A program made the translations under genes and the position numbers. The notes beneath the pieces are model-generated. The model was not told where the DNA came from and did no database searches. It saw only the letters and a list, made by a program, of their open reading frames with translations. Shown one piece after another: positions 32,398 through 41,191 of a stretch of DNA of 64,000 nucleotides (position 1 is its first letter; every line of letters starts with the position of its first letter). Origin of the DNA: Pseudomonas luteola NBRC 103146 (GTDB taxonomy: Bacteria > Pseudomonadota > Gammaproteobacteria > Pseudomonadales > Pseudomonadaceae); the NCBI RefSeq assembly GCF_002091675.1, contig NZ_BDAE01000003.1, forward strand, positions 186,001 to 250,000, written 5' to 3'.

Positions 32398-33432
32398 ATG
32401 AGAATTCTGATAATCGGTCCTTCCTGGGTCGGCGACATGGTGATGGCGCAGACGCTGTTCAAGAGTCTGCAGGCGCTTCATCCCGGTTGTGCCATTGATG
32501 TGCTGGCGCTTGATTGGAGCCGTCCTCTGCTTGAGCGGATGCCCGAAGTACGCTCGGCGCTGAGTTTTCCGCTTGGGCATGGTGCTTTTGAGCTGGCAAC
32601 GCGTCGGCGTATCGGTCGTAGTCTGCGCGGTCAGTACGATCAGGCCATTCTGCTGCCAAATTCGCTCAAGTCGGCCCTGGTGCCCTATTTTGCGGGTATT
32701 CCCAAGCGCACCGGCTGGCGCGGCGAGATGCGTTTCGGCCTACTCAATGACATAAGAACACTGGATAAGGCGCGCTACCCGCTGATGATTGAGCGCTTTA
32801 TCGCACTGGCCTATCCGCCTGGGGCTGAGTTGCCCAAGCCTTATCCACATCCCCAACTGCGAATCGAGTCTGCCAGCCGCGACGCGGCACTTGGCAAGTT
32901 TGGCCTGGAGCTGGACAGGCCGGTGTTAGCATTATGCCCAGGCGCCGAGTTTGGTGAGTCCAAGCGTTGGCCTGCAGCCCACTACGCCGAAGTGGCCAAT
33001 GTAAAGATTAGGGCAGGGTGGCAGGTCTGGCTGTTCGGCTCGCAAAAGGATCATGCAGGCTGCGAGGAAATCCGCGAGCGTTTGATTCCAGGCCTGCGCG
33101 AAGAGGTCACGAACCTGGCGGGTCAGACGGCACTGGCCGAGGCTATCGACCTTATGTCCTGCGCGTCGGCAGTAGTCAGCAACGATTCTGGCCTCATGCA
33201 TGTCGCCGCCGCACTGGATCGCCCGTTGGTTGCGGTCTATGGATCGACGTCCCCAGGCTTTACGCCACCTCTGGCCGAAGAGGTTGAGGTCGTACGGTTG
33301 GGTATTGAGTGCAGCCCGTGTTTTGATCGGACCTGTCGATTCGGACACTACAACTGCATGCGTCTTCTGGAGCCTGCTGCCGTGCTGCGTGCATTGGATC
33401 AACTGGTTGCTGATCCGGTCGAGGTGGAATAA
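32398..33432 (+). CDS. waaF: ADP-heptose:LPS heptosyltransferase II
   Basis: Adds the second L,D-heptose to the LPS inner core at the cytoplasmic face of the inner membrane. The 344-residue GT9 protein starts MRILIIGPSWVGDMVMAQTLF. It carries the family motifs LCPGAEFGESKRWP (near 180) and SNDSGLMHVAAALDRPLVAVYGSTSPGFTPPL (near 260). A cysteine-rich end follows (CSPCFDRTCRFGHYNCM), typical of WaaF. It is the first gene of the LPS core run; its TAA directly abuts the waaC GTG. Confidence 0.96.
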   Translation: MRILIIGPSWVGDMVMAQTLFKSLQALHPGCAIDVLALDWSRPLLERMPEVRSALSFPLGHGAFELATRRRIGRSLRGQYDQAILLPNSLKSALVPYFAGIPKRTGWRGEMRFGLLNDIRTLDKARYPLMIERFIALAYPPGAELPKPYPHPQLRIESASRDAALGKFGLELDRPVLALCPGAEFGESKRWPAAHYAEVANVKIRAGWQVWLFGSQKDHAGCEEIRERLIPGLREEVTNLAGQTALAEAIDLMSCASAVVSNDSGLMHVAAALDRPLVAVYGSTSPGFTPPLAEEVEVVRLGIECSPCFDRTCRFGHYNCMRLLEPAAVLRALDQLVADPVEVE

Positions 33433-34500
33433 GTGCGGGTGCTTTTGATCAAGACATCGTCATTGGGCGATGTGATTCATACATTGCCGGCCCTGACGGA
33501 TGCCAGTCGTGCGTTTCCAGGAATTCGCTTCGACTGGGTTGTTGAAGAAGGCTTTGCCGAGATTCCATCCTGGCACCCAGCGGTGTCTCAAGTCATTCCT
33601 GTAGCGATTCGCCGGTGGCGTAAAAACCTTTTCCAGACGCTGAAAAACGGGGAGTGGTCGCGCTTCAAGGAGCGCCTGCGAGACACTCACTACGATGTGG
33701 TGATCGATGCCCAGGGGCTTTTGAAAAGTGCATGGTTGACTCGATACGTCAAGGCGCCGGTAGTAGGGCTTTCGCGCGAGTCGATCCGCGAGCCACTGGC
33801 AAGCCGGTTTTATGACCGAACCTGCCAGGTTGCTTGGGGACAGCATGCTGTCGAACGACTCAGGCAATTGTTTGCCCAGGCTCTGAGTTATCCCTTGCCA
33901 GAGTCCACTGGCGATTACGGACTGGATCGCACACGTCTTGCCGAGCCCCAGGCAAGCGGACCTTACGTATTGTTTCTGCATGGTACGACCTGGGCGACCA
34001 AGCACTGGCCGGAACGCTATTGGCGCGAGCTGGCTGAAGCGGCCCGGCAGCTTGGGGTGCTGGTGCGCTTACCATGGGGCAATGACCCCGAGCGCGAAAG
34101 AGCAGAACGTATCGCTTCAGGACTTGAACATGTGTCGGTTCTCCCCAAGATGTCATTGGCTGGGGTGTCCCGCGTACTGGCTGGCGCCAGCGCCTGCGTG
34201 GCAGTTGATACAGGCCTGGGGCATCTGGCGGCTGCGCTGGATGTGCCGACATTGTCATTGTTCGGGCCGACCGATGCCAGACTGACAGGTGCCTATGGCC
34301 GTTCCCAGGTACATCTCACCAGCGATTGGGTCTGTGCGCCCTGTCTGCAGAAGCAGTGTACCTACGCTCCCTCTGAAGACGACCGGAGACTGTTTGATGT
34401 TTCCCAAGAGCAGCCCTTGTGCTTCTCGCGTGTCAATCCGGCACGGGTTTTCGCCTCTCTGGAAGCGATGCTGTCCAGCAAAGGACAGCGTTTGTGCTGA
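33433..34500 (+). CDS. waaC: ADP-heptose:LPS heptosyltransferase I
   Basis: Adds the first heptose to Kdo of the LPS core. The 355-residue GT9 protein begins VRVLLIKTSSLGDVIHTLPALTDA, the WaaC hallmark. It has HGTTWATKHWPERYW (near 180) and AVDTGLGHLAAALDVPTLSLFGPTD (near 256). The start is a GTG at 33433 immediately after the waaF stop, with GAGGTGG upstream as ribosome-binding site. It is followed after 73 bases by waaG. Confidence 0.96.
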   Translation: MRVLLIKTSSLGDVIHTLPALTDASRAFPGIRFDWVVEEGFAEIPSWHPAVSQVIPVAIRRWRKNLFQTLKNGEWSRFKERLRDTHYDVVIDAQGLLKSAWLTRYVKAPVVGLSRESIREPLASRFYDRTCQVAWGQHAVERLRQLFAQALSYPLPESTGDYGLDRTRLAEPQASGPYVLFLHGTTWATKHWPERYWRELAEAARQLGVLVRLPWGNDPERERAERIASGLEHVSVLPKMSLAGVSRVLAGASACVAVDTGLGHLAAALDVPTLSLFGPTDARLTGAYGRSQVHLTSDWVCAPCLQKQCTYAPSEDDRRLFDVSQEQPLCFSRVNPARVFASLEAMLSSKGQRLC

Positions 34501-34573
34501 GTTATCATGGTTCGACAGGTTTGAACGTCATCACCTGCTACGGTGATCCGCTATTTTTTATGGGCATATGCTG

Positions 34574-35695
34574 ATGCGTCTGGCTTTTGTTCTCTACAAG
34601 TACTTTCCCTTCGGGGGGCTACAGCGTGACTTCATGCGTATTGCCCAGGAGTGCCAGCGTCGTGGTCACTCTATTCGTGTCTATACGCTGATCTGGGAAG
34701 GCCCAGTACCTGAAGGATTCGACGTGCGCGTTGGATCAGCCAAGGCGTTGTTCAATCACAAACGCAACGAAAAGTTTACGGCCTGGTTCCAGCGCGATCT
34801 GGCTAGTGATCCAGTGGATCGCATTGTTGGCTTCAACAAGATGCCTGGCCTGGACGTGTATTACGCGGCCGATCCCTGCTTTGAAGAAAAGGCGCAGACA
34901 CTGCGTAACCCCCTGTACCGAAAGTGGAGCCGCTATCGTCATTTTGCCGAGTACGAGCGGGCCGTGTTTGAGCCCGAGTCCAAGACCCAGGTCTTGATGA
35001 TCTCGGAGGTCCAGCAGCCGTTCTTCGTCAGGCACTACGGGACGCCGGCCGAGCGTTTTCATCTGCTTCCGCCTGGTATAGCAGCAGACCGCCGCGCACC
35101 GGCCAATGCCGAAGAAATACGCAAGGCGTTTCGCCAGGAGTTCGGTCTGGACGATACGTCACTGCTGGTTGTGCAGATCGGTTCGGGCTTTAAGACCAAG
35201 GGGCTGGATCGCTCTCTGCGAGCAATCGCTTCGCTCCCCAAGGCACTCAAGAAACGGGTGCGCCTGATTGTTATCGGGCAGGACGATCCCAAGCCGTTTC
35301 TGTTGCAGACCAAGGCGCTGGGCATTTCCGATCAAGTGGATATCCTCAAGGGACGGAGCGATATCCCGCGTTTTCTTCTTGGGGCGGATCTGTTGATTCA
35401 CCCAGCTTATAACGAGAACACGGGAACGGTACTGCTGGAGGCTTTGGTGGCCGGTTTGCCTGTGCTGGTAACCGATGTCTGTGGCTATGCTCATTACATC
35501 ACGGACGCCAACTGCGGCCGGGTAGTGCCTAGCCCATTTGAGCAGGAGCAGCTCAATACTCTGTTGGCCGACATGCTCAGCGATGATTCGCAGCGCACTG
35601 CATGGTCCCGTAATGCCCTCGCTTATGCCGAGACTGCCGATCTGTACAGCATGCCCGAGCGGGCGGCTGATGTCATTCTGGAGCCGCGCTTGTGA
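34574..35695 (+). CDS. waaG: LPS core glycosyltransferase WaaG
   Basis: A GT4 glycosyltransferase. In E. coli WaaG adds the first outer-core glucose; in Pseudomonas the equivalent is thought to add galactosamine to heptose II. The 373-residue protein begins MRLAFVLYKYFPFGGLQRDFMRIA. It carries the donor-binding motif E-x7-E in ENTGTVLLEALVAGLPVLV (near 280). I chose the second ATG (34574) because the family N-terminus starts there; an ATG two codons upstream is equally readable. Its TGA overlaps the GTG of waaP, indicating translational coupling. Confidence 0.93.
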   Translation: MRLAFVLYKYFPFGGLQRDFMRIAQECQRRGHSIRVYTLIWEGPVPEGFDVRVGSAKALFNHKRNEKFTAWFQRDLASDPVDRIVGFNKMPGLDVYYAADPCFEEKAQTLRNPLYRKWSRYRHFAEYERAVFEPESKTQVLMISEVQQPFFVRHYGTPAERFHLLPPGIAADRRAPANAEEIRKAFRQEFGLDDTSLLVVQIGSGFKTKGLDRSLRAIASLPKALKKRVRLIVIGQDDPKPFLLQTKALGISDQVDILKGRSDIPRFLLGADLLIHPAYNENTGTVLLEALVAGLPVLVTDVCGYAHYITDANCGRVVPSPFEQEQLNTLLADMLSDDSQRTAWSRNALAYAETADLYSMPERAADVILEPRL

Positions 35696-36498
35696 AGCTT
35701 GTGCTTGAAGAGCCTTTCCGCTCCCTGTGGGTGGGGCGCGATGCCTTTGAAACGGTAGAAGCGCTTCAGGGAGAAGTTTTTCGGGAGTTGGAAGGGCGAC
35801 GTACCCTGCGTACTGAAGTCAATGGCAAGGGGTATTTCGTCAAAATCCATCGAGGGATTGGATGGGGTGAAATTGCCAAAAACTTGTTGCAGTTGAAACA
35901 GCCGGTACTGGGTGCGGGGCAGGAGTGGCAGGCTTTGCAGCGCCTGCATGAGGCTGGTGTGCCTACCATGAACGCCGTGGCTTTTGGTGAGCGAGGCAGT
36001 AACCCGGCCGAGCAGCACTCTTTCATTATCACGGAGGAATTGGCACCTACCGTCAGCCTGGAAGACTACACGCTGGCTTGGCCTGTTCAGCCTCCCAAGG
36101 CGAGTACCAAATGGGCTCTGATCGATGAGGTGGCCAGGATGACAGGCGCGATGCACCGTGCAGGGGTCAACCATCGAGACTGCTACATCTGTCACTTTCT
36201 ATTGCATACCGATCGGCCCGTTGAGCCGGGTACATTGAGGCTGTCACTCATCGACCTGCATCGCGCTCATACGCGAGACCAGGTGCCCAGACGCTGGCGC
36301 GACAAGGACCTGGCTGGTCTGTATTTCTCTGCACTGGGTATCGGGCTGACTCAGCGGGATTTCCTGAGGTTTCTTCGTGTGTATTTTCAGCGGCCATTGC
36401 GGCAGATTCTGCGAGAAGAGGCCGCGCTCCTGCAGCGATTGCAGCGCAAGGCCGAACGGCTCTACGAACGCAAGCAGCGTTACGGAGACAGGCTCTGA
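35692..36498 (+). CDS. waaP: LPS heptose I kinase
   Basis: Phosphorylates heptose I of the inner core, a modification needed for outer-membrane integrity in Pseudomonas. The 268-residue kinase-fold protein has the WaaP segments GKGYFVKIHRG (ATP lysine region), ITEELAPTVSLEDY and the catalytic loop HRDCYICHFLLH with D163, the position known from E. coli WaaP. Then SLIDLHRAH follows. The start is a GTG overlapping the waaG stop (GTGA). The stop overlaps the next ATG by one base, so the run is translationally coupled. Confidence 0.95.
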   Translation: MKLVLEEPFRSLWVGRDAFETVEALQGEVFRELEGRRTLRTEVNGKGYFVKIHRGIGWGEIAKNLLQLKQPVLGAGQEWQALQRLHEAGVPTMNAVAFGERGSNPAEQHSFIITEELAPTVSLEDYTLAWPVQPPKASTKWALIDEVARMTGAMHRAGVNHRDCYICHFLLHTDRPVEPGTLRLSLIDLHRAHTRDQVPRRWRDKDLAGLYFSALGIGLTQRDFLRFLRVYFQRPLRQILREEAALLQRLQRKAERLYERKQRYGDRL

Positions 36499-37229
36499 TG
36501 GCCCAGTGGCGTATTGATCCCTCTGTGGAGCATATAGCGGAGTTTGCCAGTCTTGAACGGGTATTCACCTTGCAAGGCGAGCATTTGACCAATGACCCTC
36601 TGTCTGAAGTGATACGTGTCACTTATGAGGGGATTCGTTATTACGTCAAGCGCTATACCGGCGCAGGCAAGGGCCTGCGTCGGTATATGGGCCGTCCTCG
36701 CGTCAAGTCTGAGTGGCAAAATCTTAAACGCTTTGCCAGATGGGGTATTCCAACAGCGCCTGTCGTGGCCTGGGGACTTGAGCGCTCAGGCGGACAATTT
36801 ACCCGCGGCGCCATGATAACTCGTGAAATTCCCCAGACCGATGACCTGGCTGTCATGGCCCATCATGATGATCCGCGCTTGAGTGATCCGGCCTGGGTCG
36901 ATCAGTTGAGCCTGCAGTTAGCACGTGCTACTCGCACCATGCATGACCATCACTTCGCTCATAATGATTTGAAGTGGCGCAATCTGCTGGTTGATCAAGC
37001 CGGTACGCTGTACCTCATCGATTGTCCGGCAGGGGCCTTCTGGTTTGGTTCCTGGCTCAGGCGGCGCATCATCAAGGATTTGGCCTGCCTGGATAAGGTC
37101 GCTAAATACAAGCTTTCACGTACGCAGCGGCTGCGATTCTACTTGCGTTACAAGGGGCGGCAGCGGCTAAGAGACTCCGACAAGGAGCGAATCGTACATG
37201 TATTGAATTACTTCAAGGGGCGCGAATGA
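36498..37229 (+). CDS. wapP: LPS kinase-family protein, WapP-like
   Basis: A 243-residue kinase-fold protein of the Kdo/WaaP family, corresponding by position and sequence type to wapP of the Pseudomonas core locus, where it is proposed to phosphorylate heptose II. The N-terminal lobe has YYVKRYTGAGKG (ATP lysine). The catalytic loop is HNDLKWRNLLV with H155 and D157, followed by LYLIDCPAGAFW in place of DFG. Both catalytic positions are intact. It overlaps waaP by one base and the next gene by four (ATGA). The exact acceptor is inferred from context. Confidence 0.82.
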   Translation: MAQWRIDPSVEHIAEFASLERVFTLQGEHLTNDPLSEVIRVTYEGIRYYVKRYTGAGKGLRRYMGRPRVKSEWQNLKRFARWGIPTAPVVAWGLERSGGQFTRGAMITREIPQTDDLAVMAHHDDPRLSDPAWVDQLSLQLARATRTMHDHHFAHNDLKWRNLLVDQAGTLYLIDCPAGAFWFGSWLRRRIIKDLACLDKVAKYKLSRTQRLRFYLRYKGRQRLRDSDKERIVHVLNYFKGRE

Positions 37230-37981
37230 GCGATTTCCTGTCTGCCAAAGATGCCGCCATACTAGAGCGGCACGGGCTCTCAACGTTCGAAGCGCTCTGG
37301 TCGCTTCAGCTGGAGGCGGTCGACGAGCCTAACGCCAGGCGTGGCGGCTGGAGCACCGTCTACCGGCTCGATCTCGACGAGGCGTCCTATTTTCTCAAGC
37401 GTCAAAGCAATTACCTGACGCATGACCTGCTTCACCCCCTGGGAGAGCCCACCTTTGCTCGGGAGTTTCGTAACATCCAGCGTTACAGCACGCTCGGTAT
37501 TCCGGCACTGGAAGCTTCGTTCTTTGGCGAGCGCAAGGTAGGGAATGAACGGCAGGCCATTCTGCTGACGCGAGCATTGGATGGATGGCAGGATCTGGAT
37601 AGCTGGCTGGCCGAATGGCCCGAGCTACCCGAGCGGACACGCCATACGCTCCTGGCGGCTATAGGCGTACTTGCCAGAACCCTGCATGCAGCGGGGCGTA
37701 TTCATGGCTGTTTTTATCCCAAGCACATCTTTCTTCAGGAGCAGGAAAGCGGGTTTCTAACGCGCCTGATTGACCTTGAAAAAACACGCCTGTTGCTATT
37801 AGGGCGTAAGGACAGGGTTAAGGATCTGGAGCCGTTACTAAGGCGCGCACCGGTCTGGAGCGAGGCGGAAGTCCGGCTGTTCCTGGCGGCTTATCTACAG
37901 ATGGCGCCTGATAGCCGTGAAGTCGATACCTGGTTACGCAAGCTCAGCGTGCGTCGTCGCAGCAAGGAAACGCGTCCATGA
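37226..37981 (+). CDS. wapQ: LPS kinase-like protein, InaA/WapQ type
   Basis: A 251-residue member of the lipopolysaccharide kinase (Kdo/WaaP/InaA) family, positioned like wapQ in Pseudomonas. The ATP lysine region is SYFLKRQSNY. The catalytic loop reads HGCFYPKHIFL (160-170), so the usual aspartate after HR/HG is replaced by Cys162, while the later RLIDLEKTR supplies a metal-binding Asp. This form may be an inactive kinase, a scaffold, or use a different base. It overlaps its neighbours on both sides by four bases (ATGA). Confidence 0.78.
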   Translation: MSDFLSAKDAAILERHGLSTFEALWSLQLEAVDEPNARRGGWSTVYRLDLDEASYFLKRQSNYLTHDLLHPLGEPTFAREFRNIQRYSTLGIPALEASFFGERKVGNERQAILLTRALDGWQDLDSWLAEWPELPERTRHTLLAAIGVLARTLHAAGRIHGCFYPKHIFLQEQESGFLTRLIDLEKTRLLLLGRKDRVKDLEPLLRRAPVWSEAEVRLFLAAYLQMAPDSREVDTWLRKLSVRRRSKETRP

Positions 37982-39429
37982 AACTGGATGAGCTAGTCCG
38001 GTCTGGGCGAGCCCCAGCGCTGCCTGTTCAGATTGAATTGCCTGAGGGCTCGCTGACTCTGATATCACTCCTGCGCGTGTTACCTGGACAACGCTATGTA
38101 AGTGAGGCTCGGTGGCAGGGCCGCTCGGTGCTGGCCAAGCTGTTTGTAGGCGCTCGCTCGGAGCGACACTATACGCGTGAGCGTGAGGGTTGCCGTTTAC
38201 TGATCGACAACCAGCTGACAACGCCGGCTGTTGTGGCTGAAGGCTTCGAGGCTGGCAAGGGCGGCTGGTTGCTGTTTGAGTTTCTGGAGAACGCAGTGAG
38301 CCTGGATGCCTTATGGCGAAGAGTCGATCAGGAACCTCCTCTTTCTGACAGTCAGCAGGACGTCTTGGGGATGTCGCTGGCTGCCATTGGCGAGTTACAT
38401 GCCAAGGGTCTCTGGCAGGACGACTTGCATCTGGACAACCTTCTTCAACAGGACGGGAACATCTACGTTATAGATGGGGCTGACATCCACGCCGAGTCCC
38501 AGGGAAAGCCCCTTTCTCAAAAGCAGGTTATGCAAAACCTAGGCGTCTTTTTCGGACAGCTGCCTGCCCGGTTTGACGCCTATATCGAAGAGTTGCTGGT
38601 GCATTACCTGCTGGTGAATGGCGAGCATGCCCTGAGACCGGAAGCGATCCAGCAGGAAGCGATCCGCATTCGCACATGGCGCCTAAAAGACTTTCTGGAA
38701 AAAGCCGGACGAGATTGCAGCCTGTTCAAAGTGAGCCGATCCAGTGAAGGCATCCTGGCCATGCGCCGGGACAGCGAGGCGGTGGTGGAACCGCTGTTGG
38801 CCGATCCAGACCGTTTCATTGCCCAGGGACACCGCTACAAGGATGGCGGCGCCGCCACGGTGGCACGTGTGGAGCATGCTGGGAATATTTATATTCTGAA
38901 GCGCTATAACATCAAGGGCTTCGGGCATTGGTTGACGCGCTTTTGGCGGCCCAGCCGCGCCTGGCATAGCTGGATCGAGGGGAATCGTCTGCGCTTTATG
39001 GGCATCGACACGCCTAAACCCTTGGGCGTAATGGAAAAGCGCTGGCTAGGTTTACGCCGGCGTGCCTACCTGATTACCGATTATGCGTCAGGGCAGGATA
39101 TACTGGCGCGCTTTGAGCCGTACCAGGATAGCGCCCCACCTGAGCAAGACTTGGCTGCGCTGGATGTTCTGTTTGAGGGGCTGGTTCGCGAACGAATCAG
39201 TCATGGCGATTTGAAAGGGAATAATGTGCTCTGGAATGGTGATCACTGGTCATTGATCGACCTGGATGCCATGACTCAGCACACGAGCCAGCAGCAATTT
39301 GAGAAAGCCTTTGCACGAGATCGTGAGCGCTTTCTGCGGAACTGGCCCAAGAGCAGTGCCCTGTACCGGCTGCTTGATGAACGCATTCCATCCCTGCCTG
39401 GGCGCAGGGATGATTACTCTAGAGGTTGA
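37978..39429 (+). CDS. Tandem kinase-fold protein of the LPS core locus
   Basis: A 483-residue protein made of two kinase-like halves. The first half (about 1-230) has LAKLFVGARSE as lysine region and the loop QDDLHLDNLL (147-156) followed by VIDGADIH. The second half (about 270-450) has ILKRYNIKGFG and the canonical loop HGDLKGNNVL (409-418) followed by LIDLDAMTQH. The second half looks catalytically complete, and the first lacks the His of HxD. It corresponds by position to the hypothetical gene between wapQ and the carbamoyltransferase in P. aeruginosa. A phosphotransferase role on the LPS core is inferred. Confidence 0.75.
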   Translation: MKLDELVRSGRAPALPVQIELPEGSLTLISLLRVLPGQRYVSEARWQGRSVLAKLFVGARSERHYTREREGCRLLIDNQLTTPAVVAEGFEAGKGGWLLFEFLENAVSLDALWRRVDQEPPLSDSQQDVLGMSLAAIGELHAKGLWQDDLHLDNLLQQDGNIYVIDGADIHAESQGKPLSQKQVMQNLGVFFGQLPARFDAYIEELLVHYLLVNGEHALRPEAIQQEAIRIRTWRLKDFLEKAGRDCSLFKVSRSSEGILAMRRDSEAVVEPLLADPDRFIAQGHRYKDGGAATVARVEHAGNIYILKRYNIKGFGHWLTRFWRPSRAWHSWIEGNRLRFMGIDTPKPLGVMEKRWLGLRRRAYLITDYASGQDILARFEPYQDSAPPEQDLAALDVLFEGLVRERISHGDLKGNNVLWNGDHWSLIDLDAMTQHTSQQQFEKAFARDRERFLRNWPKSSALYRLLDERIPSLPGRRDDYSRG

Positions 39430-39433
39430 ACCT

Positions 39434-41191
39434 GTGGCATTGACGATTCTGGGCCTGTCCGGCGCCCTGAGCCATGATCCTTCCGCTGCACTTTATATCG
39501 ACGGCAAGTTGATCGCGGCGGCTGAAGAAGAGCGCTTCGTGCGTGACAAGCATGCCAAGAACCGCATGCCCTATGAGTCGGCCAAATTCTGCCTGGAGCA
39601 GGCCGGTATCAAGCCAAAGGATGTGGATGTCGTAGCTATTCCATTTGCGCCGATCAGCCTGTTTGGCGAGGCTCGCTGGCATTATGCCAAGCGCTATGCC
39701 TATGCTCCTGACCGCGCGCTGGATGCCATTCTCTTTGGTAATCGCCGCTACAAGCGCTACCACAAGCGTATCCAGTGGTGCCTGCAGCAGTTGGGCTTTG
39801 ATTTGAAAAAAATCAAGATCGAGCCTGTCGAGCATCACCTGGCACATGCCTCCAGTGCCTACCATTGCTCCGGTTTTACTGAAAAGACCGCCATTCTAGG
39901 CATTGATGGCAAGGGCGAGTACGCGACTACCTTTTTTGGTTATGGCGAGAATGGCAGGATCCACAAGATCAAGGAGTTCTATGATCCGGACTCCCTGGGT
40001 GGGCTCTACGGTGCGATTACTGAATTCCTCGGCTTTGAAATGCTTGATGGCGAATTCAAGGTCATGGGGATGGCACCCTATGGCGACGCAAGCAAGTATG
40101 ATTTCTCCAGGCTGGCGAAATTCGAGAACGGCGAGCTGATCATCAATACCGATTACGCTAACGTCATCGGCTTCCGTCGCTATAAAGAAAAGGGCAAGGG
40201 CTACTACTTCTCGCCCAAGCTGATCGAGTGGCTTGGCCCGAAGCGGGAAGGGGATATCGCCGATGATCCCTATATTCATTATGCAGCCAGCATGCAAGCG
40301 CTCTTCGAAAAGCTGGCGCTGGAGATGATGGATTACTACCTGGGCGATATCATCAAGGAAACCGGCAAGATTGCCTTTGCTGGCGGCTGCGCCTTGAACG
40401 TCAAGCTCAACCAGAAGATTATTGCGCGTCCAGAGGTCAAGGAGCTGTTCGTTCAGCCGGCGTCTGGTGATGCAGGAACGGCAGTCGGTGCGGCAGCCTA
40501 CGTATCGCACCAGCGCGGTGTGCCGGTCGAGAAAATGGAACACGTCTACCTCGGGCCGTCCTATAGTAACGAGGACGTAATTGCCGCCTGTGCCCGTCAC
40601 CCTAATGCACCCAAGTGGCGCAAGCTCGACGACGTCCCCCAGCGTATCGCTAAAATCATGGTGGACGGCAATCCGGTGGCCTGGTTCCAGGGCCGCATGG
40701 AGTTCGGCCCGCGTGCGCTGGGCGGCCGTTCCATCATTGGCTGCCCGAGCGTTCCGGGTGTGGCCGACCGTATCAATGAGCAGATCAAGTTTCGCGAACG
40801 GTGGAGACCTTTCTGCCCTTCGATGCTCGACACCGTGGCACATGAGATGCTCAAAGTCGACCATCCTTCACCCTTCATGACGTTTACCTTTGAGGTCAAC
40901 GAAGAGTGGAAAAACCGTGTAGGCGAGGTTGTCCATGAGGACGGTACTTCCCGCGCCCAGGTGCTGGAGCGTCGACACAATCCACGCTGGTATGACCTGA
41001 TGAAGGAGCTGGAAAACCTGACGGGCAACGGCGTTTCGTTGAACACCTCATTGAATCGTCGTGGTGAGCCGATGATCTGCTCTCCAACGGATGCGCTCAA
41101 TATGTTCTACGGATCGGATTTGCAATACCTGATCATGGAAGACATCCTCGTAGTCAAAGACGGTGTGGATGCCTATGACTCGATCAGCTGA
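39434..41191 (+). CDS. wapO: LPS core carbamoyltransferase, NodU/CmcH family
   Basis: A 585-residue carbamoyltransferase that, by position, matches wapO of Pseudomonas, thought to carbamoylate heptose II. The N-terminal Kae1-like domain has LSGALSHDPSAALYIDGKLIAAAEEERF and HHLAHASSAYHCSGF (metal-binding His pair). A glycine-rich FAGGCALNVKLNQKI lies near 360. The C-terminal domain contains GRMEFGPRALGGRSI and SLNTSLNRRGEPM. I chose the GTG at 39434 (VALTILGLSG) because GAGG lies eight bases upstream and the conserved protein begins there. An in-frame ATG at 39410 would overlap the previous gene. Confidence 0.88.
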   Translation: MALTILGLSGALSHDPSAALYIDGKLIAAAEEERFVRDKHAKNRMPYESAKFCLEQAGIKPKDVDVVAIPFAPISLFGEARWHYAKRYAYAPDRALDAILFGNRRYKRYHKRIQWCLQQLGFDLKKIKIEPVEHHLAHASSAYHCSGFTEKTAILGIDGKGEYATTFFGYGENGRIHKIKEFYDPDSLGGLYGAITEFLGFEMLDGEFKVMGMAPYGDASKYDFSRLAKFENGELIINTDYANVIGFRRYKEKGKGYYFSPKLIEWLGPKREGDIADDPYIHYAASMQALFEKLALEMMDYYLGDIIKETGKIAFAGGCALNVKLNQKIIARPEVKELFVQPASGDAGTAVGAAAYVSHQRGVPVEKMEHVYLGPSYSNEDVIAACARHPNAPKWRKLDDVPQRIAKIMVDGNPVAWFQGRMEFGPRALGGRSIIGCPSVPGVADRINEQIKFRERWRPFCPSMLDTVAHEMLKVDHPSPFMTFTFEVNEEWKNRVGEVVHEDGTSRAQVLERRHNPRWYDLMKELENLTGNGVSLNTSLNRRGEPMICSPTDALNMFYGSDLQYLIMEDILVVKDGVDAYDSIS

